Below are positions 33,881 through 45,868 of a DNA stretch of 64,000 nt, piece after piece; the first letter of the stretch is position 1; every line of letters begins with the position of its first letter. A program made the position numbers and the translations under genes. The notes beneath the pieces are model-generated. The model was given only the letters and a program-made list of their open reading frames with translations, searched no databases and had not been told where the DNA came from. The stretch comes from Protonemura montana (taxonomy: Eukaryota; Arthropoda; Insecta; Plecoptera; Nemouridae), in contig OX387602.1 in NCBI GenBank assembly GCA_947568835.1, positions 27,488,633-27,552,632 on the forward strand, written 5' to 3'.

Positions 33881-34051
33881 GGTGGCACGTGCTTAGGGTC
33901 TGGCTAGGACATCTGTTTTTAGCAATGCGTAGTGCAGCAAACAAGACGACAGTCGAGTTGAGAGTGGTATGGGTAGTGCATCGCGAAGAGGTCTTCGACG
34001 AGCTTGTGAGGAAGTCTTTGTTATTTTTGGTGCAGTGAATCAAACTCAAGG
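33880..34051 (+). promoter_or_regulatory. Possible DNMT3 promoter / 5' untranslated exon
   Basis: A CpG-containing, GC-richer island ends in CAAACTCAAG|GTAAGCG, a strong 5' splice site at 34051. The next acceptor-like site (TATGCCAG, 34507) and the putative first coding exon follow downstream. No TATA box is evident. This is inference from position and splice consensus only. Confidence 0.3.
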
Positions 34052-34552
34052 TAAGCGTCGTGTTCTATACGTCCTAGCACTATGGTACAGAAAATTCATC
34101 TGATTAATAGGTTTACGAATCTCTGTAACTTTTTGAAAACTTATCCTGATCTGAAAAATGTATTTGAGTTTGAATTTTCGATCAAATAAGTGTTTATAGA
34201 GGTTTACATGCATTCGGCATGTTCGTCAGCATGGTTCTCTCGCAAACCTCAACACTAAGCACAGGTAAGGGGAGTGCTATTCAACCTCATCAACATTAAT
34301 GTTATAACAATAGAAAGCATTGTTTCCCATGCACGCGATGCGATCGTGATGCGATCGTGATGTAATGTCAATTTGAAATCATCAAATATCCTTCCTCCAA
34401 AATCTCTAAAAAAATACCTATGGCATTTTGCGTTCACGTCTCTTATAATAAACACCCATCCTCGGGTCCTGGATTTCATTCCTCACTCTGGGTCCTTGCT
34501 ATGCCAGGTCATCCTGCTCTAGAAGACGCCGACTTCACTGTGGCCAGCCAGC

Positions 34553-37500
34553 ATGCCGTGGACGAGACAGGCTTGGAAGGCGCAAGATAGTTACGACGAG
34601 ACAAATGGAGGCACCAACAGTAACTCCTCAACTAGAAGCCCTTGGTGAGGAAAGGCATGGAAGGCTACAGGTGTCTGCAATGCTGACAACATTTGACATT
34701 GTGACAACATTTAAATGCATTGTTCATCCTTGTATGTGCATAATGTCAGTTTTATTCAGTGTCGGTGACAAAAAAAAACATTTCCAAGGATGATTATTGT
34801 TTGTATATATATTTTAATTTATAAATGGTCCATAAAAACAAAACATTTTGTTCTTCTTTACGCAAATTTGCACAAAGCTTAGGCTTAAATGATTATGCTT
34901 AATGATGCTATGGGAGGTATGGAACCTATGCTTTTTGAAAGCATTACTTATTTCAACATGATTTTATATAGGTACGACTGAAGATCAATCAATTGTCATT
35001 TGCTATTTATCACATTTGTAGATATTTTTAGGAAAGGAACAGTTGAGATAGCTTCAAAAATGCTTTGTCAAAATTTGAGACAATTTTACGCAAAACCTTT
35101 AATTCCAGCCCATTTGAACCCATTGTTACAATGGAAGTGGATGAGAAGGCTATTAGCGGCGTTGAGAGCGATGCTGCAGAAACTCACAACTTGGAGACTG
35201 GAAAGCTGATCTGGGCCAGAATTGGCAGATGCCCCTGGTGGCCAGGTGGGGAATGTGAAATTTTATATTATTTGATTGATTGTGAAATTATTACAATTTG
35301 GCTTACAGTCCAATCTTTTAGGGTCACATGACCATGAGTTTTAAAATGTTGTCATATATCTGCTTGTAATAATAATACTATTTACGGGCTATTAGTTAAT
35401 TACATAAAAAATCTCTGTCCTTCTGCACATGCACACTTGGTTCTCTTAAAATACTATTTATAGAATAGAATGCAAGATTCAGTAGTCTTTGATTTTTCTT
35501 TTAAACAAGTTCCGAGGTACTTAAATCAAGTGTTTTTAGATAATTTGGGAGACTGTCAAAAATATGAGCTCCAATTCTAGAGGGGTCTCTAGCCGTCACT
35601 GAGAGGCGGCTTACAGATAAATAAATGTGTTAACGGGACCTTGTGTTCTTCTCATGAATTTTACAATTTTGTGAGAAATATTCTGGGATCCTTTACAAAG
35701 AACAATATATTTATTAGTATATGTTATGATTCAAATACCTACTAAATTCTTGCTATATTTTATTCTTGATATTTTATTCTTTGTTATTATGTTATGCTTT
35801 GTCCATGAAACAATACATGTGAATTTAAGGCCTGACAATCGACGGATACAGCATAGGGCTAGCAGAGGCTGCCTCACGCCGTTGGGTCTTCTGGTTTGGC
35901 GACCACCGCATATCCAAGGTGACAAATCACGTTTAGCAGAACTCACAGCACTTTGGTATTGTTCATTTTTCTGCCGCCAGTTTGCAAATGAAATCTGTTC
36001 GCAGGTGATAGAGGGTTCATGCCAGATTTTCAAGGAAGAATTTGTCTCAATGTTTGACCCTACCAACAAAAGAACTCTATATGTGAAGGCTGTAACGGAA
36101 GCATGCATGGTGAGCCCTTGTAATCACAGCCAAGAGAGACCACAAGTAAATTTGAACTTCCAATTTTGCATTTATTGTTATTTTTAATTCAATGCCATTC
36201 ATTGCAGCTGGCTGCTACCCGCTCTGGACATGCCAGCCAAGACTGGTCACCTGGTGAATTGTGTGCCTGGGCCGCTCAAGGTTGCCCAGAACCCCTCGTC
36301 CCACACACACCCCAGCGTGAGTAAACCCAGGCCGCCACCATTTTTTATTTAAGGTCTTAGGAAAGCTTTTACCGTTGAAATACCTTTCCGTCTTCTGCAC
36401 AAACAAATCAAGACCAAAGCCTGCAGTGGGGCTTGATAACAGAATTTCTAATGCTTCCATAAAATTTAGAAATGGGAAAAAGTTGCTGTAAAAGAGTTGC
36501 TATATTTTTGTGGTTAATGGTGTTCCATGTTTTTAAAAAAGGAGAGGAACTATGAACTTGGGACGGTCTTTTGACCATCTTTAAAAAAAAAACACGCATA
36601 TAAAATATGTACTTATTCCTGAATCTGTTGTCTTCTAAGAACTATTTAAAAGTGCAGTACCCCAAAAACTGGCATTGACAACAGATTCCTAAATTTTTTT
36701 TTTTTCAGCAATGTTCATTCATGATTGGGTATATACCACCCTTAATGGCTACCAGCGAAAGAATCTTCTTGCACGTAAAGAAATGTCTTCCGACGATGAA
36801 TCTGATGACACATCACAAGCAAGTGAGTGCAAAACCTCAAATGCCTTTGGGCTTTGGCAACAATATCAGACTGACAAACCCAGCTCTTGTGTTATCATAA
36901 CGCCATTTTGTTGTAGTGCCGGCACAGGGGCGAGTGTCATCGTTGAAGGGAGTTTGTATTGCGTGTCGGCGACCACTAAAGACGCTTCTTAAAGCTGTAG
37001 AACACCCACTGTTCCATGCAAGCGTGTGCCCAGGTTGCCAGGTAAGTTACCGTTTGGAGGAGAAATTAGGGATGGCACGCAACATTTCTTACAAGCGGGG
37101 CTGGCAGCATGAAAAAAAAAAATTTGGTCAACCAGTAATAACAGCAGAGCATTTAGGATGCTTCAACCAGGTATTTGTTATAATTTTGTGTGCTTCTTTT
37201 GTATCGGAAAATTGTCAGGAGTGCTCTTGCCCTTGAAAAAGTAACAGGTACAAGTTACGAAACGCTGGGAAATTTAGTTGTTCTTTACAAAGCATTCAAA
37301 ACCTAGTTCAAATAGTTTTTGTTAAAACTAACGCTGAGGTTACATCGAGTAGACATGAGTCTAAAAACAATCACGATCCGAGTTATTTTGGAGACTATAC
37401 AAAACTCACCAAATATTAAAATGTTCCCTGCCCTGGAGCTAAGCATAAAAAACTTTTGAAAATTTGGGAGACTTTTTTTGAAGATACCATTGGGCTAAAA

Positions 37501-40500
37501 GTCTTCCATGTTGTTGCAGGTTGTTCTCAAGGAAAACATGTATGCACAGGATCCTTCGTATCCAGATCTCTTTGTGAGTATTGTGTGAGACCGCTCCTGT
37601 TTTCAGCAAGGTTCAACTTAAGGAATTTTCTGTTTTTAACCGAGTATTATGGTCGACATTGATTAAAAAAATGTAGGAATTCAAAAATCTTAAAAATGAA
37701 CCACTTTTTAACTTTACTTTGTCAGAGAACCTCACAAGTTCCTTCCTTTTCATTACATTTTGGTGACAGATTCAGTTTTTCCCCATTTTTATCCCTAAAT
37801 ATTTGGATGTACTTAATAACACATTGCACGGTTGCTCATTTACAAAGGTTAGGTTGCAAATTATAAGTATTAAACTACAATAATTGAAATTTTAGAATTG
37901 TTTTACCAATCAGGTTGATGGTATACAATGATGCTAATTTAAGAAACATTGACAAATTGTGGTTCCACAAAAAGAATAGCAATCGTTCCATTACCAATGC
38001 ATTGGATGTGAAGACATTAGAAATGTTTCAGATGTACTGTTCGGTATGTGGCAAGCCTGGTAGTCGGTCTCTCGCCTGCAGGGCTGGCGATTGCGGCAGG
38101 TAATTTAATATGCCGAAAATATCTTACGATTCCAACCAACTGCAGTGGAAGGCACAACATGAAATCCCAAATAATTGATCGTTAAACAAACAACTATTGA
38201 AAAGTGTCATTCTCCAATACCTAATCTTTCATGTTGGTGCAAGAATGGCTAGAAGGTTCTGGTAGAGCAAAACATTGACTTCATTAACCCTCCTGACCGC
38301 CAGGGTGTACTGCGGAGGCTGCGTGGATGGTCTGGCAAGGGTTGGAGCCAGGCGGCTGATTGCCGAGACTCGCAGCTGGCAGTGCTTTATTTGCGCCGGG
38401 TCAGACACTGCTTTAAACCGCCTGCTGCTGCCTCATGCCAACTGGCAGCAAAACGTACGCTCAAAATAATATGCAGAGTAGACTCTTGGATACAGTCTTT
38501 TTAGTTTTACTTCTGCACTTAAAAGACAATATTTAATTTTGTAACTTTTCAGGTGATAAAATTCTTTGCCCCATCAAAGAACACAGTAAATGTTCCGCCA
38601 ATACCGTGCAAGAAAAAAGGAATCCGTGTTCTCTCTTTGTTCGATGGTATTGGCACTGGTAAGAAACATAATGTGCCAATGCACTTTTCATTCTATGCTA
38701 GAATTGGCATATTATTGGGTGATTTCTTCACCATGGCTGCCTGTTAAGCCTGGAAAAACAACTTTGATTTGTTGCATCAAAACCTTTAGAAGTAAATTTT
38801 TTGTTCCAAATGCAATTCAGCTCTTAGCCAGCACGCAGTTCCTATATCTTCCGCTGATGTAGATACACAATTTCATGGGTGGTGGTCCAGAGCCCTCGCC
38901 CCTGTCTCCCTTTGCATGATCTCAAGACTCGACAAATCTGAATGGTAGGTAATGACTGTGAACTCAATTCACTCTTTCAGGTCTGGTTGCTTTAACTTCA
39001 CTCGGCCTGATGGTCTCAGCATACTATGCGGCAGAAATTGATGCGGACAGCATCCGCGTAGTGCAGCATCGCTACGGCAATCGCGTGATCGCTCTGGGGG
39101 ATATTTGCACGGTGACAGCCTCGGAAATCGCAAAGATTGGACCGATTGATCTGCTAATTGGCGGCTCCCCATGCACTGAACTCAGCAAAGTTAACCCACT
39201 GCGCAAGGGCATCTATGGTCTGTACTCTCCAACTGTTATCTTGATAATATGGGCTTGTGATTCCGTTCATTAATGAATCTTTGAAGCTTGATTTTTATAG
39301 AATGTATAGAAAACTGAAACTTGTAGATTCCCACCAACTGTTATCTCATATTCCCTCAAATACATTACATTACAGAAGGGAGTTAGCTATTGAAAAACCA
39401 TGCACCCAAGCACAGCTGATTTCTCCACAGACTGCCGGGGCTCGGGGGTCATGTTTTTCGAGTTCTACCGCGTCCTCTGTGAACTGCGTAATACAGGCAA
39501 AGCCCACCTCTTCTGGCTGTTTGAAAACGTTGCAGCCATGGATGCTGCCACCAAGGAGACTATCACCAGGCAAGTTGGTACAATTGCAATCACAGGGAAG
39601 TTTAAATTCAGCAAAAGACTTGGTGCTAGAAGGTGCTAGAAACCATGTGAATCTTTGTCTACTGACTTTCATTTTGCACTGCTGGTAACAGAATGTTTTT
39701 ATGAGACTTTCAGAACTAAATCGACCTTTCAAGCCCCAACTTGATTTTGATATATTTTTTTAAACATTTTTGAAAGCGCCAGGGTTTTTGGTTTTTCTGG
39801 TGTTTTCACTAGGGAACTGAAACCAGCAAGCAAAGGATGGAAGGTAAGCTAGACTGGAAAAATGTGCAACCCAGGGGCGTGCAGTCTAGGGTAGGCAGGG
39901 TAAGCAGTGCCTACCAAGACACCGTCAATACATTCAACCGAATATTTAAAAAATTTTTACTTTTCCAAACCAAATCATTTTATTATCTCCCAGAAATATC
40001 TTAGCAACAGTTTCGTTCTTCAGTTTCAGTTTTTCATTCTTTTTTAGAATCAAATTTTAAAAGATGTGTCTTTCTATTTTCACCAGAGACGATGTTTTAT
40101 TGCGCTCGCCTCCTACTGTTTATAAGTGTCAATGCTTTTGATGTGCGATCGTGGTCTTGCAGTACACGACGCCTGGCATCGGGCTAGACCGATGGGGAGG
40201 GGAAGGGTAACACTACTCATGGCAGCACCGTGCCTTGCTAAAGTATAGCAAGGCGACATTTAGCAGGACATTGCCATGCAGGTTGCGTTCTTGCGAGCGC
40301 GAACGATATGAACGATGCTCTCAGCATGAACATGCACTTGCAGTCTAGGATGATGCGTAGCTGGTTACGCATGCGCCATTCTTTGTGTTAGTCTAATGTT
40401 AGTCTAATGGTTCAGTGTAGTGTTAATTAAATAATATAGTTGATAGCGTGGCCAAATCCCCCCAGCTTGCAATACTTGTAATCTGTTTCGGAAACTATTT

Positions 40501-43013
40501 TACTGATTCATTTTGTAGTAAAAGAAGTGTGTTAAGTGTGGCTGTGCAGCCTGTGATGAAATATTGACCATACCAACATAAAAAGCAAGTTGCATATGAC
40601 TTAACTCAACATTCAATAAAAAAATTTAAATTCACAAGTGACTAACGGGCTCAGGATCAACTGTTTCTCCTGTAAATGAAACTTATTTGAAGAGTGTTCA
40701 AATTCTGTGCTGAGCAAGGTGGGGTAGTGAGTACAATACTTTGAACGAATTGAGCATCGCACTGAACAATCAAGATTTCTCGCACACTCGCTCATGTTTG
40801 TTATTTTGACAAAGTTTGTAAGTCACACCTTGAAAAACAAAAGGTTTAAAAATTCTGTGTAAGACAGCATCTGTGAACGATACTTTTATGTATGATCCAA
40901 AAATGATCTTGAACTCCACCCCCTATTTTGGTTACATCTCCGACCCGTAGTCTTCACTGTCAAAAGGTTTGCTTACAGCCTACGGCCTATCCATAAAAAA
41001 ACTCGCAGCACGCCACTGGTGCAACCGAACCGGGATACGGTTCGAGAAAAATCATTCTGTCCATGTGGCCGTTGAATGAGCACCCTAATCTCGTCCATAT
41101 GAGTGGCCTCTGCCTCTCCCCCCTTGAGGAAATTCCTTACCCCACTTTGCAAAGCTGAAATCTATGTGCCCGGATAGCTCAGTTGGTACAGCACCCACCT
41201 GGTAATTGGGAGGTCCCAGGTTTGGTTGCTAGCTTCCTTTCCATTTTTGTATCAGTTGTCAGGATACACTTTATGTAGCTACTTGATAAGCTTGACAAAA
41301 AAAGTCATAGGCTCAAAATGCTCTGACCACTTTCATCCCATGTCCTAGGTTTCTTGATTGCGAGCCGTTCCTTGTAGACGCCAAGAACTTCTCTCCTCAG
41401 AATCGTGCACGCCTGTTCTGGGGAAATTTGCCGGGAATGGAGAGTGCTAGCCAGTACATACCCAAGGTAAAGGAATGGGCAGCCTTGATTGTCTGCAGTG
41501 TTTCCCAAAGTGTGGTACGCGTACCCTCTGGGAGATACGGAAAGAGTTTAGTGGGGGTACACGCTGCACTTTTCTGCTGAGCATCTTCCTGGAGAGCTTC
41601 ACATGACTATTATACACATTTCCAAAAGATATATTTTTTTTAATTGAAAGCATGGGCAACCAAATGAATAAAATTTTTACATTTTCATACATTTTTGTCA
41701 CCTGAAAGGAACTCAATTTTTTTTGGCTTTTCAAGGTGTTGTTATTTTTCTGTTATCTTTAACAGGTTGTTAGCTATAACCCCCAAAGTTGTGGAAGGCG
41801 CACTATTTCAACACACTTAAGAGCTTGCCTTTGCGCATAAACAACACAAGATGGAATTAAAAAAAAAAAATTGGTTTCTTTTTTTCATTCTTTATAAATT
41901 TGCCGACAGTTGTGAAGATTGAACTTTGGTCAGCTTTGTGTTGATTTGACATAAAACGACCTATCTGCATTTTTTTTCACGAGGGTTACTTGGTATTACA
42001 AAAATTAAAGAACGGGTACACAGATGTTGAGAGTTTAAGAAACACTGGTCTACCACAAAGAATTGTGAAGGTCAAAAATTGACTTTAAGTAGCTTCTTAG
42101 ATAAAATAGTTATGGTGAACTAATAAATTATTAAAGGTTCTAAGCACTAGCAAAAAATATTCTTAAACAATTTGCAAGCCTAATTTGCTATTGTATTTCA
42201 TTTTGTATTTGCAATTGAGTTGTAGTTTGCTTGGTTTGGCTCTAGGCCTAAATTATGCTTCAGTTAGCAGAGTCATGTGCAACTAATTTATCTGCACAGA
42301 TTTTGCCTGCATTGGATGCTGCGCTTGTGCCTGGACTAGGCCGCGTACCTGCGCCGGGACTGCGCTCGCTACGTACAGTTACCACCAGCTCAAACTCCCT
42401 ACGCCAAGGTCAGCCTCCAAAAACCAAGCACACTAACGATCTAGCAGGTAGAAAATTATCATGCTATCTTAATTGAAACTTGAAAGAACAACATTGAAAT
42501 GAGTAAGTAAAGATGAACTTTCTAGTCTCCATTCGTCAAAAAGCCTGTTTTCACAATGTTATATTGCATTTGTACCCTATAAAATCTCATTTCCATACAG
42601 CCGTTGAATGAATTGAGAGACTGATGAAGATAACTGCCAAAAATCTTTTACCCTAATTTGGGTGGTTAAATCTGCATTACTTCCTGCTCACGGTATGTGA
42701 CAGTGTTTCTTTACATCTCAAGCCCTTTGTTGCAGGTCCGACCGGACAGCTTCCTGTGCTGATGAATGGCCAGCCGGATGACGTTTGGGTGACGGAGCTA
42801 GAAACTGTGTTCGGCTTTCCGGCACACTACACCGACCTAGGCAACCTGAGCTTGCGGCGGCGGCAGCGACTACTTGGCCGCGCTTGGAGCGTGCCCGTCA
42901 TTACACACCTACTAGCCCCGCTCACCGACTTCTACCTGACCGAGCGATCGGTTAAGCCTTCAAAGACAGGCAGAGGAGATTCTCTAACACAGCCAGAGGA
43001 TTTGCAAGCATAG
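34553..43013 (+). CDS. DNMT3: De novo DNA (cytosine-5)-methyltransferase, DNMT3 type
   Basis: Exons: 34553-34644 (tentative first coding), 35109-35245, 35830-35918, 35981-36109, 36208-36316, 36709-36822, 36917-37041, 37520-37573, 38032-38099, 38304-38454, 38553-38658, 38981-39217, 39431-39569, 41349-41466, 42300-42408, 42736-43013. All join in phase, giving 684 residues, or 646 if translation begins at the ATG at 35131. Domain order is PWWP (~65-160: [23 protein letters not shown]), then ADD (~225-350: CIAC, CPGC, CSVC, VYCGGC, CFIC zinc ligands), then the methyltransferase (~380-660). Catalytic motifs are intact: I ([10 protein letters not shown]), IV ([13 protein letters not shown], Cys nucleophile), VI (WLFENVAAM), VIII ([11 protein letters not shown]) and X ([14 protein letters not shown]). 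The intron after 39569 starts with GC. A second in-frame donor at 42448 would insert 13 residues. The enzyme sets CpG methylation in the nucleus. Confidence 0.95.
39845..41110 (-). mobile_element. SINE family A interrupted by a hAT element
   Basis: The left flank GCTAGACTGGAAAAATGTGCAACC and the right continuation GTGCAACCGAACCGGGATACGG, followed by CATTCTGTCCATGTGGCCGTTG, match the family A copy at 3305-3530. The SINE is therefore cut in two by the element at 39872-41018. It lies within a DNMT3 intron. Confidence 0.75.
39872..41018 (+). mobile_element. Non-autonomous hAT transposon with 8-bp target duplication
   Basis: The ends CAGGGGCGTGC and GCACGCCACTG are inverted (10 of 11 bases). GTGCAACC occurs immediately on both sides (39864-39871 and 41019-41026), the 8-bp duplication typical of hAT. 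The 1147-bp interior has no transposase ORF. It inserted into a SINE inside the DNMT3 intron between exons 39431-39569 and 41349-41466. An internally deleted relative lies at 44096-44380. Confidence 0.92.
41160..41245 (+). mobile_element. tRNA-like SINE head (family A, diverged)
   Basis: TGCCCGGATAGCTCAGTTGG then TACAGCACCC and GGTCCCAGGTTTGGTTGCTA form a tRNA-like D-arm and a decayed T-arm. It continues into GCTTCCTTTCCATTTTTG. Same family as 3305-3530, opposite strand, in the same DNMT3 intron. Confidence 0.55.
41499..42052 (+). mobile_element. hAT-like non-autonomous element, copy 2
   Basis: The ends are CAGTGTTTCCCAAAGTGTGG and TTTAAGAAACACTG, in inverted relation. The interior matches copy 1 at 32334-32895: GTACGCGTACCCTCTGGGAG, GTTGTGGAAGGCGCAC, GGGTACACAGATGTTGAGAG. 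No clean 8-bp duplication is visible. It lies in the DNMT3 intron after exon 41349-41466. Confidence 0.7.
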
Positions 43014-44090
43014 GCATAGAGGACTAAGCATAGATCTCTCCCCTTCAATTTGGAAGGGGTGAAATAGCATCACAGCGTAGAATTGTGTCAATTGTCAATT
43101 ACACGGCAACCAACAGGCAATTTGGCGCTACATGTACCTTATTTAGCCTACCAAAGAAATACTTCTAATGTTTGGTTCTAAGAGCAGCAATTTAAAACGT
43201 TAATTGAGCTGGCTTAGACATTTTCCTACGTTTAGTATTAATTTAGTTAATTTAGTAATAACAAATTATTTACAGAAGCAATTTGCAATCCACACGTCTA
43301 CTAATTGTACTTTGGCATTATGTAGGTACTGGAGATATGTGCTTTTTATAGCTTATAAAATAAGTCTTTTGCCATGTACATTTTTGATAGATCCTATCAA
43401 AAATTTTGCAAATGTTAATTCGATATGCTAGGGCTTCCCTATAGTTCACTGAACTTATAAACATAAGAACAATTTTATCCATTTAGAAATGTATTATTTG
43501 AGCAATCAAATGAGCAATCAATTGAGCAAACTTGAGCAATCAAAAGCAGGCTGAGCAAAAAGCGACAAAATGGCAAATTCCCCTTGCTATTGCGCCATCC
43601 TGACTGCTGAGTATCCATTGAGAACTTAATGTTAATAAATGTTCCATTACTTTCCCTTTTTCTACAAATAATAAAGAATTCACCATAATGATAATTGGCT
43701 CCTACATTGAACAACGTGATAACACCTAAAATCACATCGAATACCAAACCCCAAGGCCAAAACCAAAAGTGCGACTTACCATGTTTGTGACAATCAGCAA
43801 CAGAAGTTCTTTGTCTAGTTCGTTGTGTAGTTCGTTCTACTCTAAGGTAGTACTGCCTAAACCTCCTTCGATTAGGTTTTTCGTTTCAATTTGTGAACCT
43901 GCCTTCGGGAACTGCACGCTGAGCTTTGGTCAAAGCCAGTGCCCTGAACCGAGTCTTCATCCAAATGCACTAATCATCGACCTCGATCAAATAACACGCA
44001 TACATTACAGAGGACAATAACAATTAACGAGGTCTAACTGATACCAAACTCAGGTACCTGTTCCTCTTTATCTCGCCGTACCCGGCTCAT
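43014..44090. other. Intergenic downstream of DNMT3
   Basis: DNMT3 3' UTR and spacer, with no gene seen. A short tandem of GAGCAATCAA-type units occurs at 43499-43555. No clear AATAAA follows the stop; AATAAG near 43360 is the closest. Confidence 0.45.
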
Positions 44091-44095
44091 GATAC

Positions 44096-44380
44096 CAGGG
44101 GCGGTACAAGACCACCATTGCACATCAAAAGCATTTGACGCTACTTCTACATAGGTAGAGGCGCGAGCAATAAAACATCGACTCCCGGTGGGAATGGAAA
44201 GGCGCATTTGTTAATGTTTTTTTTACTAATAATGAAACAGTAACTGACGCTAAAATTTATCTGGAAGAAAATAAAATGATTTAGTTCAGGAAAGTAAACC
44301 TTCTAAAAATATTCGGTTGAATGTATTGAAGAAGTCTGGGAGGACACTGCTTACCCTGCCTACCCTTGACTGCACCAGTG
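44096..44380 (-). mobile_element. Internally deleted relative of the 39872-41018 hAT element
   Basis: In reverse orientation it matches the left third of that element: GCACATCAAAAGCATTTGAC, CAATAAAACATCGAC, ATATTCGGTTGAATGTATTG and CACTGCTTACCCTGCCTACC. The outer ends are degenerate and no clear target duplication is seen. Confidence 0.7.
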
Positions 44381-44949
44381 GGAAAAGATTCGTGGACGTG
44401 AAATGTTGATGAAACTGATGAGATATATCGATGTAGATACCTGATTGCATTGCGGATTTATAATGTGTTTATAATGGAGTTGTTATGTAATTGGTAGAAA
44501 ATTTGACCAAGGATGGTTAAGGATTGATGCATGTGGGGACTACCAGGTATAGCAATCAGACTCAAAATTCGTAACAGGTTTGAGGGCCTCTGATCAAAAA
44601 TTAATTAAAAATTATTAAAATATAAAGAAAATCACTACAAAAATTATGGATGTGGTAACCGAACGGTAACTGTTATGTTGAAAACACAGGTTTTCAACGG
44701 GAGGTCGTTAAAGTTAAGCAACATTATGCAAAGTCAAGAAGGGATTTGATGACCACCATACACAGCAGTGATAAGGGTCCGTTATCCAAGCAAGGCGTAG
44801 ACACAGCAATAAAGTTAGGCCATAAATGTAATTTGGTCCTAATGGTTAAGTTGGTGATAAGCGGGTAAGAGATATTAGCAACGAGATATTCTGGTTTCTC
44901 CGGTGTTTCCTTGTATGAGAAAAAACATCAAGAAATGGTGCTTTTTCCG

Positions 44950-45060
44950 GCGAGGCTGGAAAAATGTGCGATTGAATCGGGATACCAACCTTCCGTTGGC
45001 CTTTGAGGGTGCTCTACCTATTTAGCTATCGGGGCACACAAGTTTGCGGCGTCTCGGGGT
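44950..45060 (-). mobile_element. tRNA-like SINE head (family A)
   Basis: The minus strand reads TGCCCCGATAGCTAAATAGG, TAGAGCACCCTCAAAGGCC and a T-arm-like TTGGTATCCCGATTCAA. The flank GCTGGAAAAATGTGCGA.TGAATCGGG matches the other family A copies. The following 45050-45170 sequence is the SINE body, and AGTAGACATGAGTCTAAAAAC at 45346-45366 is another dispersed motif also found near 3680 and 37350. Confidence 0.55.
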
Positions 45061-45868
45061 AGGATAATGGATCTTCAGAAGAAAAAATGGCCAAGACGAA
45101 TCGTTCATGGACGGGGACTAATTTAAATCGGGATGTGTGCTAATTCAATGGCCCCTTCGCAGACACAGTCCCTCCCCTCCCCTTTGCTACCCCGCCATCA
45201 ATCGCGTGTTGGTTTGAACTCCTATGAGGAAACACAAGACAAAGCAAAAAATCCTGCAACAACTGTTAATTTTTCATCATCATTACAAGCATCATCAAAT
45301 AAATTCTACGAACAGAGACAGTCATTAAATCAAGTAAATAAATCAAGTAGACATGAGTCTAAAAACCATCATAGAGACAGTCGTGTCTGCTTACGTGGCC
45401 CTTAAATGAGCTTAAGTGCTAAAGACTCGTCCGTGAATGAGTCGCCTTGGCTGGTATATTTTGTGCCCGAAAAGCTCCGTTGTCAATCGGAAGGTCCAGG
45501 ATTCTAACTCTAATTCTGAGGCACACACTGAAACTGAATGAGGATGATCAAATAAGACGTCACCCCACCAACGACCTGAAAACAAAAGTTGACAATTTAC
45601 CAGAAATCGTCAGTTCCAGTGACGCCTTTAAATACGAACAGGATAAGCAAATTGGCAAGCGCTTACAGCCATGCGACTAAACGAAACTTTTTCGCCAGGA
45701 AATAAGTGTGCCTGTGTGAACAGAGAATATGATTCGCTTCAAGCCCGGACACTTACTGCGAAAATGAGCGTGCCATCGATAGGGAACAACGAGCATGCGC
45801 TGAATCGAAGGCGACGGTGCACAAGTTGAGCAGAAAACTCACTCATCTGTCCACCAATCAGAGACAGG

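Noticed and set aside
33532-34049. 168-residue plus-strand and 91-residue minus-strand ORFs
   Set aside because: They lie in a GC-richer region likely to be the DNMT3 promoter or 5' exon. There is no domain, no conserved motif, and both strands are open, as expected by composition.
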